The notes under the pieces were generated by a model. It was not told the DNA's origin and made no database searches. It saw only the letters and a list, made by a program, of their open reading frames with translations. Position numbers and translations under genes: made by a program. Source: Thermofilum sp. (GTDB lineage Archaea > Thermoproteota > Thermoprotei > Thermofilales > Thermofilaceae). Taken from it: a stretch of DNA of 54,917 bases. The stretch lies in the NCBI GenBank assembly GCA_038741495.1, contig JAVYKX010000001.1, positions 1 to 54,917 of the forward strand. The letters are read 5' to 3'. This document shows, piece after piece, positions 17,716-28,056 of this stretch (position 1 is the stretch's first letter; each line of letters opens with the position of its first letter).

Positions 17716-19623
17716 GTGGAAAAGTGCGTGATAGCAGCTGCGCTAATAGTTCTGGCGCTCGCCCCGCTACTTGTTAATGCTGAAGCGCTCAAGTCGCCGG
17801 ATTTCTACGCCAGAATCGATGTGCTGGTGACCACAGAGGAAATCGTGGAGATAGATTTCGGAGCCAAAAGCGATGTTCTCCTGGTCAGCGCAACCACCTT
17901 ACCGGGTTTCACCTTGGAGCGTTTCGTGGCGGTTTTCGAGGGCGGTGCGCCAAAAGGGATCGTTCCAGTAGTGTACGATAAGAGGAGTGAAAACATGGGG
18001 GTGCTTGCCTCTCTCGTATCTTACACAGGTGAGATAAAACTATCCTCAAATGGGTACAACGGCACGTGTAAAGTCAGGTTAATCACTGTTCAGAGGAAAA
18101 CGAGCTGGCAGGCTATCAGGGGGGACATCACGCTGGATACTTCGGAGTACAGGGGTGCAGGCTTCGATAACGTGGTGGTGAGAGTAACGATCGATAACTA
18201 TGCTCCCTACATAGTGAAAGATGTTCTCGACCAGCAGGGCAACTCTCTCTTCAGCGTCGAATTTCAGAAAACTGTGGAGGCTAGCGCGGTGAAATTCGAC
18301 TTAAAGCACGTGGAGCTTAAAGTCTCGAAGCTGGGCTTCGGGAAGTACACGGTGAAGCTTCAGAGAAACGAGGCTTTCGCGCTGCCCGGCGCGATGCTGG
18401 TTATCGAGGACTCCTATACCGAGTACACAGTGGCGCCTAAGTCCACGAAGGCTTTAACGCTTAAGAACAAGCTCGACTGGAAGCCTCTCGGCTGGATCAT
18501 TGTCGCTTACAGCGTTGCGCCAGGACCTATGAGAGAGCCTCAGGTAAAGATTGAAGGAGATATCGTAGACCTTGCTGCGGAGAGAAGAGATCAGATAGAC
18601 GTTAGAGGAGCCTCGTTGCTGATCCCACCTTTCCTGCTCCACTACTGGATAGAAGCTTACACGGTTTACGGCGCTACCGTGAAGATCACGAACTTAGGGC
18701 GGGACGATATCCGAATAATAGCTGTGCCCGTTTACTACCGCGAGGTGGGAGTGTGGACTCCAAGGGGCTTAGAGGTTTCAGTGAGCTCTAGGGATCTCGG
18801 CGACGCATACGCAGCGTTTATAGTCGTCCAGGTACCAAGTCTCGCGAGAATTACAAGCCTTACGCTTCCAAGCGGTCAAGTGTTGGAGAGGCTAGGGAAC
18901 TACACTTCGGGGTGGGGCAGCGAGTGGCGGAGCATAGTGGTCGAGGAGCACGAGGCTGCGGTTCAGGTGAAGAATGGGGCGCAAGTCGAGGAGGGAACCT
19001 ACTTCTTCAGCATCGAGTGGCCGACTCTGCTTGTGAAGCCCGTTGACTCCAAGAGAAGACCCGTCATCGGCGCTGAAGTCGTCGTGGAAGGACCCGTTAA
19101 GATAACCGCTGTGAGCGAGGCTGATGGAGCCGCTAGGGTTAAGCCCTACGCTCCAGGGGTTTACACGGTAGCTATTAACTACAGGGGCGCGAAAGTAGGC
19201 GAAGCCACGCTCGCTACGCTCACCGGCTCCGAGCTGCTCATACCGTGCTCGCTCTACGACCTACAGGTGAACGTCAAGACCGCGCTGAGCTCTCCCGTTT
19301 CCGGCGCAGTCGTATCCGTAGAGAGTCAGGGAGGCTTTAAGCAGGAGCTGGAGACCGACGACTCCGGAAAGGTGGTCTTCACTCAGCTTCCGGGCGGGAC
19401 CTACACCGTAAGGGCAGAGTACAAGGGTGTTTCAGCCCAGCAAACGGTGAACTTAAATGCCGACGCGTCGGTGGACTTGAACCTCTGGATACTCTTCGAG
19501 CTCCCGCTGATAGGCCCGGTGACTGCCGCTACAGCAGCTGCTGCTGGAGCTGTTACAGCAGTGGTGGCTGGAGCGGCCTTCTCTAGAAGGCGAAGGGAGG
19601 TTGCCGAGATCGACATCGGCTGA
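17716..19623 (+). CDS. Secreted, membrane-anchored surface protein with Ig-like repeats
   Basis: From GTG at 17716, seven bases after AGGTGAG, the protein has 635 residues. It begins with a signal peptide (CVIAAALIVLALAPLLVNAEA) that signal peptidase could cut, followed by a large beta-rich extracellular part. Two carboxypeptidase-regulatory-like domains lie near the end (RRPVIGAEVVVEGPVKITAV and SSPVSGAVVSVESQGGFKQE, each closing with GxYTVxxxYxG). A single C-terminal membrane segment (TAATAAAAGAVTAVVAGAA) is followed by arginines. No enzyme motif is seen. A role in the envelope, with the protease gene 17 bases downstream, is inferred. Confidence 0.75.
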   Translation: MEKCVIAAALIVLALAPLLVNAEALKSPDFYARIDVLVTTEEIVEIDFGAKSDVLLVSATTLPGFTLERFVAVFEGGAPKGIVPVVYDKRSENMGVLASLVSYTGEIKLSSNGYNGTCKVRLITVQRKTSWQAIRGDITLDTSEYRGAGFDNVVVRVTIDNYAPYIVKDVLDQQGNSLFSVEFQKTVEASAVKFDLKHVELKVSKLGFGKYTVKLQRNEAFALPGAMLVIEDSYTEYTVAPKSTKALTLKNKLDWKPLGWIIVAYSVAPGPMREPQVKIEGDIVDLAAERRDQIDVRGASLLIPPFLLHYWIEAYTVYGATVKITNLGRDDIRIIAVPVYYREVGVWTPRGLEVSVSSRDLGDAYAAFIVVQVPSLARITSLTLPSGQVLERLGNYTSGWGSEWRSIVVEEHEAAVQVKNGAQVEEGTYFFSIEWPTLLVKPVDSKRRPVIGAEVVVEGPVKITAVSEADGAARVKPYAPGVYTVAINYRGAKVGEATLATLTGSELLIPCSLYDLQVNVKTALSSPVSGAVVSVESQGGFKQELETDDSGKVVFTQLPGGTYTVRAEYKGVSAQQTVNLNADASVDLNLWILFELPLIGPVTAATAAAAGAVTAVVAGAAFSRRRREVAEIDIG

Positions 19624-19640
19624 AAGCGGAGCTGCATAGT

Positions 19641-21011
19641 ATGTACGTAAAGAGCTTGTACTTACCTTTGCTCTGTTTTTCCCGCTCGCGCTCTAAACCT
19701 GAGGATGTGCTTCTTGCTCTTCAGAGGAAGGGTCTTCTCTCATTCTCTCTGAGAAGCCGTTGGGCGGGCTGCGAGACCTGGCGTGCCAGGACGCACTTCG
19801 GAGATGTTCTCATCACGCTTAACAATGAAGAGAAGCTTATAGTGGAGTCGGAGGAGAAGAAAGCTCTCGATTTTTTCCTAAAATCGTTTTTTCTAGAGGT
19901 TTCTGCCCTCTGTAGAGCGGAACCAGAGCTGGTGATAGTATTCCTAGGTGATCAACTCCTACCGGTTGGAGGAAGCAGGCTGGCGGCTTTTCTTTCTCGA
20001 GGAGCTCTTGGTGTGCTTGTTTTCGCGGCCGTGGTCACATGCCTCGAAGCTCCCCTCTCAGCCCTTGGCATACCTTTCCTGCTCTCGACCGCTCTCGCCT
20101 TCTCGATTTCTCTGCCCATTGCGCTGCTTCTGGGACCGGCTGTGGCCTTACGAGCGTTACCTAGGTGGAGGATGCCGCACGGCCAGCCCCTGAGGATAAT
20201 TGTGGCGAAGCTGGTATCGCTAGATAGTGATGTCGAGCTCGCCGCCTCTTTCGCAAAGCTGAGTCTTGCCAAAAAACCTGGAGAGCTAACGCCCGATGCT
20301 GTGATCTCCGAGCTTGAGAGCTGGGGGGTACCGGTCAGGGGGGTTTCCGTTCTCGAGTTTCCCAGCCCTGCTGCACGCTTCTGCAACGGTGGCGAGTGCC
20401 CCGAGTTTTTCCTAACAACTTCCCGAAGGGTGCTAGCAGTCAGCTACAGCGCCCTAGGCGGATCAAAGGTGGTGCTCGGGGTAGATGCGCTTATCGACCT
20501 CGACCAGGATGAGGTGCATGCCGTAGTGGCGCACGAGCTGAGCCACATTAAGCACGGTGATTCTGCTACTCTTACCCTTGTGGCATCGCTTGTAGGGCTC
20601 CTCCTGCTAGCAGGCCTAGAGGTCTTGCTGCTTAACATACCGGCTCTTATAGCCGTTTTTCTTGCCGGAGTTTATGCGGTCACGCTGCTGTGGAGAGCTC
20701 TAGAACTCCGGGCGGACCTGGAGGCTGCCCTCAAGGCGGGGCGGGCGCCCCTGAGGAGAGCGTTAATTAAACTGGAATACCCTTCTCTAGCTAAGAGCTC
20801 CTCTCCTCATAGAAGAATTCTAAGTGTTTTCCTACCTACTGCGCACCCACCGGTGTGGCTTAGGCTCGCCGCGCTCGAGAAAGCCTGTCTTCAGAAGAAC
20901 CTCTTTAGGGAGGCTTTGAAGATCATAGCTAGCTCGCTTTTCCTTGCGGTAGAGGCGCACGAGAGCTTGCCTAATCCGCCTAAGCGGGGTCTGCCGCTTT
21001 GCTGCAGCTGA
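19641..21011 (+). CDS. Membrane M48-family zinc metalloprotease, HtpX-like
   Basis: A 456-residue protein with hydrophobic segments at about residues 113-170 and 315-345, and the zinc motif HELSHIKH (His298, Glu299, His302). The third ligand glutamate is probably in ELRADLEAAL. This is the M48 pattern (HtpX/Ste24), with a long N-terminal part not typical of HtpX. It follows the surface protein with a 17-base gap and is probably in one operon. A function in envelope protein processing or quality control is inferred. Confidence 0.82.
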   Translation: MYVKSLYLPLLCFSRSRSKPEDVLLALQRKGLLSFSLRSRWAGCETWRARTHFGDVLITLNNEEKLIVESEEKKALDFFLKSFFLEVSALCRAEPELVIVFLGDQLLPVGGSRLAAFLSRGALGVLVFAAVVTCLEAPLSALGIPFLLSTALAFSISLPIALLLGPAVALRALPRWRMPHGQPLRIIVAKLVSLDSDVELAASFAKLSLAKKPGELTPDAVISELESWGVPVRGVSVLEFPSPAARFCNGGECPEFFLTTSRRVLAVSYSALGGSKVVLGVDALIDLDQDEVHAVVAHELSHIKHGDSATLTLVASLVGLLLLAGLEVLLLNIPALIAVFLAGVYAVTLLWRALELRADLEAALKAGRAPLRRALIKLEYPSLAKSSSPHRRILSVFLPTAHPPVWLRLAALEKACLQKNLFREALKIIASSLFLAVEAHESLPNPPKRGLPLCCS

Positions 21012-21117
21012 GCAGAGAAGTTAAGCAGTATTACAATCGTAACTGTTTCTTAATCATCTTCTCAAGCCTCGGAACCGCTTTACTACAACCTCCCCACTTA
21101 GAGAGAGCGGGTGGCGG

Positions 21118-21462
21118 ATGAGCGTCCGAGCTAATCTGCTGAAAGCTTTAGGAATTCTGGAGGATTTAGCGCTGAACGGCGGCTTGGAGGAGAAGCACAG
21201 AAAGCTGCTCCTCCAGGTGATTAAGCTCATCTCCGAGGTGCAAGACGAAGTTGTCAGCGCGAAAAGCAAGGTGCGCGACCTCACGTACACTCTCCGTGAG
21301 TTGAGCGAGCTCCTCGGCCTCGAGGTGAACCTTACGAATCCCAAGCTGGCTGTCGAGGACGATATCCTACAAGCTATTGAAAACAGCTCTATGGCTGAGC
21401 TGGAGCTGGAGGACGAGAGGGTAGTCGTCAAAAAGCTTATTTCAGCTCGAGCTGAGGCATAA
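21118..21462 (+). CDS. Small coiled-coil protein, unknown
   Basis: A 114-residue protein that is nearly all helix, with heptad-like spacing in LLLQVIKLISEVQDEVVSAK and VRDLTYTLRELSELLGLEV. No signal peptide, no membrane segment, no cysteine. It is not recognised. It lies on the same strand between the M48 protease gene and the zinc-ribbon gene, 18 bases before the latter, and may be part of a complex with them. Confidence 0.6.
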   Translation: MSVRANLLKALGILEDLALNGGLEEKHRKLLLQVIKLISEVQDEVVSAKSKVRDLTYTLRELSELLGLEVNLTNPKLAVEDDILQAIENSSMAELELEDERVVVKKLISARAEA

Positions 21463-21480
21463 GGGAGGTTGTTGTCCTGA

Positions 21481-22164
21481 ATGCCGGGTGTGCCAGGGTT
21501 AAACTCTTTAAAACGCTCCAGAGATCCGGAGCACACACCACCTCGACCGCCTAGGGATGAAAAATTTGAAAAGCTTCTCGGGAAGGCGAGAGAGAAAGCT
21601 CTGCAATGGTCCCTCGCGACAGCTGTGCTAACTACAGCACCCGCGATGGTACTGCTCATCGCCGTGAAGACCGGCGCAGTGGCCCTGGAGCCGGGAGACT
21701 TGATCCTTCTCGGGATTATCCCTGCCCTGGCGGTTTTCGCATTTCTATCCATGTACACGCTGCTGAACATCTCTCTACCCTCTCTCCTAGAAGCCTACTC
21801 ATTCAAGATCTACTCCCGTCTTGCTGAAGGAAGCGCTGCGCCGCAGCAAGCAGCGCTGCAGGCTCCTGCTCAGCGCCCACCCGTTCAGCGCTTGCCCAGC
21901 CCAGTGATTGCACCAGCTCCCGCTGTCGCACCGGCTCCCGCTCGCGCGCAGCCTTCGGGCCAGGCGAAAGCCGTAAAGCCTACGCCTATTACCCGCGAGG
22001 AGGGCGTCTTCGCTGCGCCGTCAACGCAACCCACGGCCACGCCGCATCCCGCTGCCTTCTCTCCGGCTTCTCTTTCTTCTCCAAGGTGCCCCAACTGCGG
22101 AAGGGAGCTACCCTACGGGGATTTACACCTCATATGCCCATTCTGCGGGGCGAGATTAAAGTAG
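21481..22164 (+). CDS. Membrane protein with C-terminal zinc ribbon
   Basis: A 227-residue protein with a charged N-terminus, two membrane segments (ATAVLTTAPAMVLLIAVKTG and ILLGIIPALAVFAFLSMYTL), a long Pro/Ala-rich linker (about residues 118-195) and a C-terminal zinc ribbon, CPNCGRELPYGDLHLICPFC. The linker would hold the ribbon away from the membrane in the cytoplasm. No known family is named. It appears to be the last gene of the plus-strand envelope group. Confidence 0.65.
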   Translation: MPGVPGLNSLKRSRDPEHTPPRPPRDEKFEKLLGKAREKALQWSLATAVLTTAPAMVLLIAVKTGAVALEPGDLILLGIIPALAVFAFLSMYTLLNISLPSLLEAYSFKIYSRLAEGSAAPQQAALQAPAQRPPVQRLPSPVIAPAPAVAPAPARAQPSGQAKAVKPTPITREEGVFAAPSTQPTATPHPAAFSPASLSSPRCPNCGRELPYGDLHLICPFCGARLK

Positions 22165-22193
22165 CGAAAAGCGTTTTCGGCTACTTCTCTACT

Positions 22194-23261
22194 CTAGCTC
22201 CGCGCCGGGGATAGCCTCACCAGGAGAAGTAGCGCTAGTGCCCCCGATGCGAGTAGCACCGCTCTAGTGAGAGAGCTATCTTGCAGCTCACTTACGTCTA
22301 TTCGCAGCCACACCTGGGTTGCCCCTTCTACACCGTACACGATAAGATAGTCGTTTGGGTTGCTCTCTCTTATCCTGTATAGGACGATAATGTTATCGAG
22401 CACGTTAAGGCTCGAGCCGGATATCTTGTCTCTAGCAGATTCACCGGCACTCGCTGTCAGATCAACGGGTACGATCCCGCTCGAGAAATTCACGACGGAG
22501 AATATGTGAGGGTGGGCGCCAACCAGGGAGTATCTTAAACCTTGAGAACTAAGCTCCTGGCTTGCGCTAGGGTCAACTATGTAGGCGTACACGAGGGCAG
22601 CGTCGAGGCCTTGAATCTTTAGAAGCGCTGCGGCGAAAGCATGTACATCTCCGCAGGGACCCGTAAGGTTTTCGAGGAAAGATGAGGGGCAGCGGACACC
22701 CCCTACCGTGCTCTCTGAGTACTTGAACCTTTCTAGAATCCACTGAATCACGCTCAGCAAGTAGTGTGCCGGTGTTTCAGCTCGGCTTCTCAGCTCCCAC
22801 GAGATCCTCTCAACGTCCTCGAACTTCACCCTGCTAGAGTTGCATCTCCAAAACGAGTTTCGGGGCAGCCTTCCGCGCGCCTCCTCCCACGAAGCTCCAG
22901 CAGGCAGCTCGAACTTTGCTCTAAATGGAGGGGATAGGGTTCTCACCTTTTGCACTAACGTCAGGTTGAGGGACCCACTGAAAGATAGAGGTCCAGGATC
23001 AGCGTACTCGTTTCCTTCGGGATCAACCATCACCGAGTAGCTCGCCGGAACCCCGTTCACGTAGAGTTCGGCGGTCACCCTTTCCTGTACCCCCTCGAGG
23101 GTCGGGACTAGTATCATGTGCTTCGAGTATACGCTGCTGTCTACAACACCGCTACCGTAAGCGATGTACTGAATTCTGATCACGAAAGTCCTGCTACTGA
23201 GAGGCGCCATCAACCAGAGAGCCAGTGCTAGCAGCGCTAGGCTACGTCCACGCCAGCTCAT
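22194..23261 (-). CDS. Secreted transglutaminase-like protein, membrane-anchored
   Basis: A 355-residue protein with an N-terminal signal segment (LALLALALWLMAPLSS) and a C-terminal membrane helix (AVLLASGALALLLLVRL). The transglutaminase-like core has the cysteine in TGPCGDVHAFAAALLK (Cys203), the histidine in GAHPHIFSVV and an aspartate in IVPVDLTAS, the usual Cys-His-Asp triad. Archaeal members may be peptidases or cross-linking enzymes on the cell surface. It converges on the zinc-ribbon gene and diverges from atpA. Confidence 0.78.
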   Translation of the reverse strand: MSWRGRSLALLALALWLMAPLSSRTFVIRIQYIAYGSGVVDSSVYSKHMILVPTLEGVQERVTAELYVNGVPASYSVMVDPEGNEYADPGPLSFSGSLNLTLVQKVRTLSPPFRAKFELPAGASWEEARGRLPRNSFWRCNSSRVKFEDVERISWELRSRAETPAHYLLSVIQWILERFKYSESTVGGVRCPSSFLENLTGPCGDVHAFAAALLKIQGLDAALVYAYIVDPSASQELSSQGLRYSLVGAHPHIFSVVNFSSGIVPVDLTASAGESARDKISGSSLNVLDNIIVLYRIRESNPNDYLIVYGVEGATQVWLRIDVSELQDSSLTRAVLLASGALALLLLVRLSPARS

Positions 23262-23288
23262 CCCCCCTCCAGGTGAGAGGGGAGGGGG

Positions 23289-23298
23289 AAATATTAAT
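23289..23298 (+). promoter_or_regulatory. TATA box of the atpABDC operon
   Basis: AAATATTAAT lies 32-41 bases before the atpA ATG at 23330 and immediately after the divergent transglutaminase gene start. Confidence 0.55.
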
Positions 23299-23329
23299 CA
23301 GAGTTCTTCAAAACACAGGACGGCTGGAG

Positions 23330-25138
23330 ATGTCGTCAAGGAAAGGATACATCACAAGGGTCTCGGGTCCCGTGGTTTTTGCAAAAGGAATCAGCGACAT
23401 TAAGCTCGGAGAAGTGGTCTACGTAGGTGAGGAAGGACTTCTAGGAGAGGTTGTACGCATTTCCCAGGACTACTTTGCGATACAGGTTTACGAGGATACA
23501 AGTGGGATTCGCCCCAGAGAGCCGGTCACGGCTACCGGTAAGCTTCTAGTTGCTGAGCTAGGGCCGGGCCTCATGGGAATGGTGTTCGACGGCGTTCAGA
23601 GACCTCTCGAGGACATAAGGAGGCTAGTAGGAGACTTTGTGAGGAGAGGGGTCAAGGTGCCTTCCCTTTCTCGAAGCAAGAGGTGGCACTTTAAGCCCAG
23701 AGTTGCTCCAGGTGATAAAGTCGAGGCAGGTGATATCCTGGGTGTTGTGCAGGAGACTCCCTTGATTGAACATCGCGTGATGGTGCCTCCGGGACTCAGC
23801 GGCACTGTTAAGGAGGTTGCTCCTGAAGGTGACTACACTATTGAAGAGCCCGTTGTTTTCCTCGAAAGTGGTGGAGCGGCTGTCGAGCTGACAATGAGGC
23901 AGGAGTGGCCTGTGAGGCGTCCTCGCCCCTACAGGGAAAGGCTTTCAAGCGAGGTTCCCTTGCTGATCGGGCAGCGAATTATTGATACTTTCTTCCCAAT
24001 CGCGAAGGGTGGGGCTGGCGCAATACCAGGAGGCTTCGGCACCGGGAAGACAGTAACTCTTCACAAAGTCTCGATGTACAGTGACTCGCAGATAGTTGTC
24101 TACATCGGCTGCGGGGAGAGGGGTAACGAGATCGCGGAAATGCTTAAAGAGTTTCCCGAGCTAGTAGATCCGAAATCAGGAAGACCTATTATCGAGCGCA
24201 GCATCATTATCGCGAATACTTCCAACATGCCGGTCTCCGCGAGGGAGGCCTCCATCTACATGGGTGTAACCATTGCGGAGTACTACAGGGATCAGGGCTA
24301 CGACGTCACGCTGATTGCCGATTCAACAAGCAGGTGGGCGGAAGCTTTGAGGGAAATCGCTGGAAGGCTAGGAGAACTGCCGGTCGAGCGAGGTTACCCG
24401 GCCTATCTGCCCGACAAGATAGCGGAGTTCTACGAGAGGGGGGGTAGGGTTAAGGTGTTGGGGAGGCCCGAGCGAGAAGGCTCCGTTACCATTCTCGGGG
24501 CTGTGTCGCCTCCTGGGGGAGACTACAACGAGCCTGTGACTATTCATACCCTCCGCTTCGTCGGCACTATGTGGGCGCTGGACACGGAGCTCGCTTACAG
24601 GCGGCACTTCCCAGCAATCAACTGGCTAAGGAGCTTCAGCCAGTACGCAGATATTGTTGAGCGCTGGTGGGTGAAGAACGTTGCCCCGGACTTTCCGCAG
24701 TACAGGAGGAGAGCTTTGAGATTGCTCACAGTGGCTAGCGAAGTGGAAGCTATAGCGTCCGTTGTAGGTGAGGGTGCGCTTCCTGACGATCAAAGGCTGC
24801 TCCTGATAACTTCTGAAATACTAAAGGAGGGTTTCCTGAGGCAGACCGCGCTGTCGGGTGAGGACGTGTTCTGCAGGCCCGAGAAGCAGTACTTGCTGCT
24901 TAAGATGATGATAGACTTTTACGACCGAGCTTATGATCTCGTGCGGAAGAGAGTATCCGTGGAGGAGATCTTGAAGCTGCCTGAGATCTACGAGATGATG
25001 AGGGTGAAGGAGGATGAGAGGGGCATCGAGGCTGTGAAAGAGCTCTACGACAGAGTTATGAGTAGGCTTGAGGAGATTGCGAAGAGGCATGGCATCTCCT
25101 TTGAGGAGAGATCTGTAGAGGTGGTAGCCGGTGTCTAG
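23330..25138 (+). CDS. atpA: A-type ATP synthase subunit A (catalytic)
   Basis: Catalytic nucleotide-binding subunit of the archaeal A1 head, 602 residues. From ATG at 23330: [20 protein letters not shown]. The P-loop is [12 protein letters not shown], followed by the A-subunit-specific insertion with [19 protein letters not shown] and [18 protein letters not shown]. An earlier in-frame start at 23225 lies inside the divergent gene and before the TATA box, so it is rejected. It overlaps atpB by 8 bases. No intein is present. Confidence 0.97.
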   Translation: MSSRKGYITRVSGPVVFAKGISDIKLGEVVYVGEEGLLGEVVRISQDYFAIQVYEDTSGIRPREPVTATGKLLVAELGPGLMGMVFDGVQRPLEDIRRLVGDFVRRGVKVPSLSRSKRWHFKPRVAPGDKVEAGDILGVVQETPLIEHRVMVPPGLSGTVKEVAPEGDYTIEEPVVFLESGGAAVELTMRQEWPVRRPRPYRERLSSEVPLLIGQRIIDTFFPIAKGGAGAIPGGFGTGKTVTLHKVSMYSDSQIVVYIGCGERGNEIAEMLKEFPELVDPKSGRPIIERSIIIANTSNMPVSAREASIYMGVTIAEYYRDQGYDVTLIADSTSRWAEALREIAGRLGELPVERGYPAYLPDKIAEFYERGGRVKVLGRPEREGSVTILGAVSPPGGDYNEPVTIHTLRFVGTMWALDTELAYRRHFPAINWLRSFSQYADIVERWWVKNVAPDFPQYRRRALRLLTVASEVEAIASVVGEGALPDDQRLLLITSEILKEGFLRQTALSGEDVFCRPEKQYLLLKMMIDFYDRAYDLVRKRVSVEEILKLPEIYEMMRVKEDERGIEAVKELYDRVMSRLEEIAKRHGISFEERSVEVVAGV

Positions 25139-26546
25139 CGTCTCCCTGATAAGTTTACTCGAGCAAATTCCCGGAAAAGTCTACAGAGGCGTAAGGGAGA
25201 TTCGGGGCAGCTTGCTCGTTCTCGATGGTGTAGAGGAGGCGGCCTACGACGAAATAGTGAGAATTTACGGAAAGGACGGGCGCGAAAGGGTTGGAAGGGT
25301 TCTCGAGACGAGTATAGGAAGCGCGGTGATACAAGTTCTCGGTGATAGGGAGGGTCTGGAGACGGATACCATAGTGAAGCTGACTGGGTCGACTTTCAAA
25401 GTTAGGCTCTCGGAAGATGTTCTCGGCAGGATTTTCAACGGTCGCTTCGAGCCGCTGGACGGCTTACCTCCCATTGCGACTGGAGAGCTCCGAGATATCA
25501 CGGGAGCGCCTATAAACCCGGTAGCTAGGGAGTATCCTCACGACTTCATACAGACAGGAGTCTCGGTAATTGACGGGCTATTCAGCCTTGTGAGAGGTCA
25601 GAAGCTCCCGATATTTAGTGTCTCGGGCCTCCCTCACAACCTACTGGCTGCTCAGATCGCACGCCAAGCAACTGTCCGCGGCGAGGGTGAGCAGTTCGCT
25701 GTAGTGTTCGCTGGAATCGGGTTGAGGAAAACAGAGGCCGAGTTCTTCATGGAGCAGTTCAGAGAGACAGGCGCCATTGAGAGGCTCACCGCGGTGATTA
25801 ACCTCGCTGAAGACCCGGCTGTCGAGAGATTAATGACGCCTCGCATAGCGCTAACAGTAGCTGAGTACCTCGCTTTCGATCTAGGGATGCACGTGCTCGT
25901 CATAATGACGGATATGACCAACTACTGTGAAGCTCTCAGGGAGGTCAGCTCCGCGAGGGGCGAGATCCCCGGAAGGCTCGGATACCCAGGATACCTTTAC
26001 AGCGACCTGGCATCGATGTACGAGAGGGCAGGAGTCATTAAAGGCCGAAAAGGCAGCATAACGCTCTTCCCCATACTCACCATGCCCGGAGGCGACCTCA
26101 GACACCCCATCCCGGACCTCACCGGCTACATCACTGAAGGCCAGATCTTCCTGAGCCAGGAGCTCTACAGCCAGGGTCTCTACCCACCGGTGAACATCTT
26201 ACCCAGCTTAAGCAGGTTGATGAAAGCTGGCATAGGACCCGGGAAAACCAGAGAGGACCACAGGTATCTCGCAGACCAGCTGTACGATGCCTATTCGAGA
26301 GGTGTGAGAGCCCGCGACCTCGCGCGAGTTATCGGGGAGATAGGTCTCAGCGAGAGGATGAGAAGGTTCCTCAAGTTCGCTGAGGAGTTCGAGGCGAAGT
26401 TCGTGAACCAGGGATTCTACGAGAATAGGAGCGTCGAGGAGACGCTGGACAGGGGCTGGGAGGTCCTCTCCGTCCTACCTGAGGAAGAGCTTGTCAGGAT
26501 ACCTCAGAAGATCATCGAGAAGTACCACCCGAAGTACAGGAGTTGA
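25131..26546 (+). CDS. atpB: A-type ATP synthase subunit B
   Basis: Non-catalytic nucleotide-binding subunit of the A1 head, 471 residues. It lacks a P-loop as expected and has [54 protein letters not shown] and [19 protein letters not shown]. The GTG start at 25131 overlaps the end of atpA, a sign of translational coupling that would fix the A:B ratio. Confidence 0.97.
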   Translation: MSSVSLISLLEQIPGKVYRGVREIRGSLLVLDGVEEAAYDEIVRIYGKDGRERVGRVLETSIGSAVIQVLGDREGLETDTIVKLTGSTFKVRLSEDVLGRIFNGRFEPLDGLPPIATGELRDITGAPINPVAREYPHDFIQTGVSVIDGLFSLVRGQKLPIFSVSGLPHNLLAAQIARQATVRGEGEQFAVVFAGIGLRKTEAEFFMEQFRETGAIERLTAVINLAEDPAVERLMTPRIALTVAEYLAFDLGMHVLVIMTDMTNYCEALREVSSARGEIPGRLGYPGYLYSDLASMYERAGVIKGRKGSITLFPILTMPGGDLRHPIPDLTGYITEGQIFLSQELYSQGLYPPVNILPSLSRLMKAGIGPGKTREDHRYLADQLYDAYSRGVRARDLARVIGEIGLSERMRRFLKFAEEFEAKFVNQGFYENRSVEETLDRGWEVLSVLPEEELVRIPQKIIEKYHPKYRS

Positions 26547-26551
26547 GACCC

Positions 26552-27151
26552 ATGCTGAGCGAGCTAAAGTTTCTCCCAGCCTCCAGAGGGGCTTTGCAGC
26601 TTTTAAGGAGGAGATTAGAGCTCGTGAAGAGGGGTAAAGATATTCTCCAGATGAGGAGGGATCAGCTCGCCAAGGAGCTTCTCTCGATCATGGAGTACCT
26701 ACGCAAGCGCGCGGAAGCCGAGAGGGAGTTTTTCGAGGCTGCCCGCAGAGTATCGCTGCTCCGCGTGGTTAGGGGCGATTACGATTTCAAGTCCACAGCT
26801 TCTCTAGTGAAACCTCCCAAGATCGTCTTCGTGATAACTAGCTACCAGGGAGTACCCGTCCCTCAGGCGAGGATAGCTGAGAGGCCGGACTACTCGAAAG
26901 TAGCAGATCCTGAGTACCGCGAGGCTGTCGAGAAGTTATGGGGTGCTGTGGAGAAGCTCATAGAGGTTGCTAACAGTGAAGTAGCGGTAGAGAGAATTGG
27001 AGAGCAGTTATCCTATATAAACAGGGTTGTGAATAGCTTGGAGAAGAACACCATACCCGCGCTAACCGATGCTCTCCGGAGGATCGAGGAGAGGGTTATC
27101 GAAGAGGAGTTGGAGGACTTCGTCAGGATTAGATTGCTAGCGGGTGGTTGA
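26552..27151 (+). CDS. atpD: A-type ATP synthase subunit D (central stalk)
   Basis: Long antiparallel coiled-coil rotor subunit, 199 residues from ATG at 26552. ALQLLRRRLELVKRGKDILQ at the N-terminus and the C-terminal helix RVVNSLEKNTIPALTDALRR are typical. It begins 5 bases after atpB and runs into atpC. A TTG at 26543 would add three residues. Confidence 0.93.
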   Translation: MLSELKFLPASRGALQLLRRRLELVKRGKDILQMRRDQLAKELLSIMEYLRKRAEAEREFFEAARRVSLLRVVRGDYDFKSTASLVKPPKIVFVITSYQGVPVPQARIAERPDYSKVADPEYREAVEKLWGAVEKLIEVANSEVAVERIGEQLSYINRVVNSLEKNTIPALTDALRRIEERVIEEELEDFVRIRLLAGG

Positions 27152-27155
27152 ACGC

Positions 27156-28040
27156 ATGGAAGTGTATACTGCAGTAAGGGCTCACGGGCTGAAGGCGAGG
27201 CTGTTGACGAAGCAGGATTACGAAGCACTACTTAAGGGTGCTAGAAAGCTTTGGGATTTTCCGGACTATTCGCAGGTATCCGAGAAAGATCCGATCGAAA
27301 TGAAGCTTGAGAAAGTTTACGCTGTATATGTTCGAAGAATGAATCTTCTTGCTAAATCGACTCCTACGCTTTTCGACTTTATACGCGCTCTACTAGATAG
27401 ATTGGAAGTTGAGAACATTAAGATACAGATAAGGTACATTCTGGGTTTTCAGAGGCCTGTTATTTACTACCCCTACGGTCACTTTCTGGGACCTGCTAAG
27501 CTGAAATCACTCCACTCGGAGTCCTCCTTATGGCGGGAACTCTCGAACTCTCCCTTCAAGCTACCCGAGGATTTTTCCTTCAGAACTCAGCTTCCAGCGG
27601 AGAGGGAGGTTTTAGTCGACATGCTTTACCTCCGCTACTTATCAGATGAGATCAGGGGGTTGAAGATGACAAGGGATGCCCGCTCAGCTCTCGAAGATTT
27701 GCTATCTCTGGAATATACTCTAAGGTATGTGCTTTGGGAGAAAGCCTTGGGGGGAAGCACCACCAAGGAGATGCTAAAGGCTGTAGAGCTACCTCTTCAA
27801 CTTTTGGAGGGCTTCCTAACCGAACTGAGGGCGAGATCCGTGTCGGATGTTATTGTTCACGGCATGAGGGAGGTCTTAAGGAAGGCTCGGGCAGAGGCTC
27901 TAAAATACCCTCTCGGCGCCGTCTACATATATATTTTCAACATCCTTGCGCTTGTAGAGGCTCAAAACATTGAGAAAATACTACTAGGTCAGGAGCTCGG
28001 ACTCGCGGAAGAAGTCATAGACAGACATCTATATCTCTAG
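27156..28040 (+). CDS. atpC: A-type ATP synthase subunit C (d/AC39-type)
   Basis: Funnel-shaped subunit linking the central stalk to the membrane ring, 294 residues from ATG at 27156. Typical elements are YTAVRAHGLKARLL, LEVENIKIQIRYIL and the C-terminal YIYIFNILALVEAQNIEKIL. It lies 4 bases after atpD. The usual peripheral-stalk subunits E and H and the subunit F do not follow; they must be encoded elsewhere. Confidence 0.88.
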   Translation: MEVYTAVRAHGLKARLLTKQDYEALLKGARKLWDFPDYSQVSEKDPIEMKLEKVYAVYVRRMNLLAKSTPTLFDFIRALLDRLEVENIKIQIRYILGFQRPVIYYPYGHFLGPAKLKSLHSESSLWRELSNSPFKLPEDFSFRTQLPAEREVLVDMLYLRYLSDEIRGLKMTRDARSALEDLLSLEYTLRYVLWEKALGGSTTKEMLKAVELPLQLLEGFLTELRARSVSDVIVHGMREVLRKARAEALKYPLGAVYIYIFNILALVEAQNIEKILLGQELGLAEEVIDRHLYL

Positions 28041-28056
28041 CTAAGGCACGCTATTT

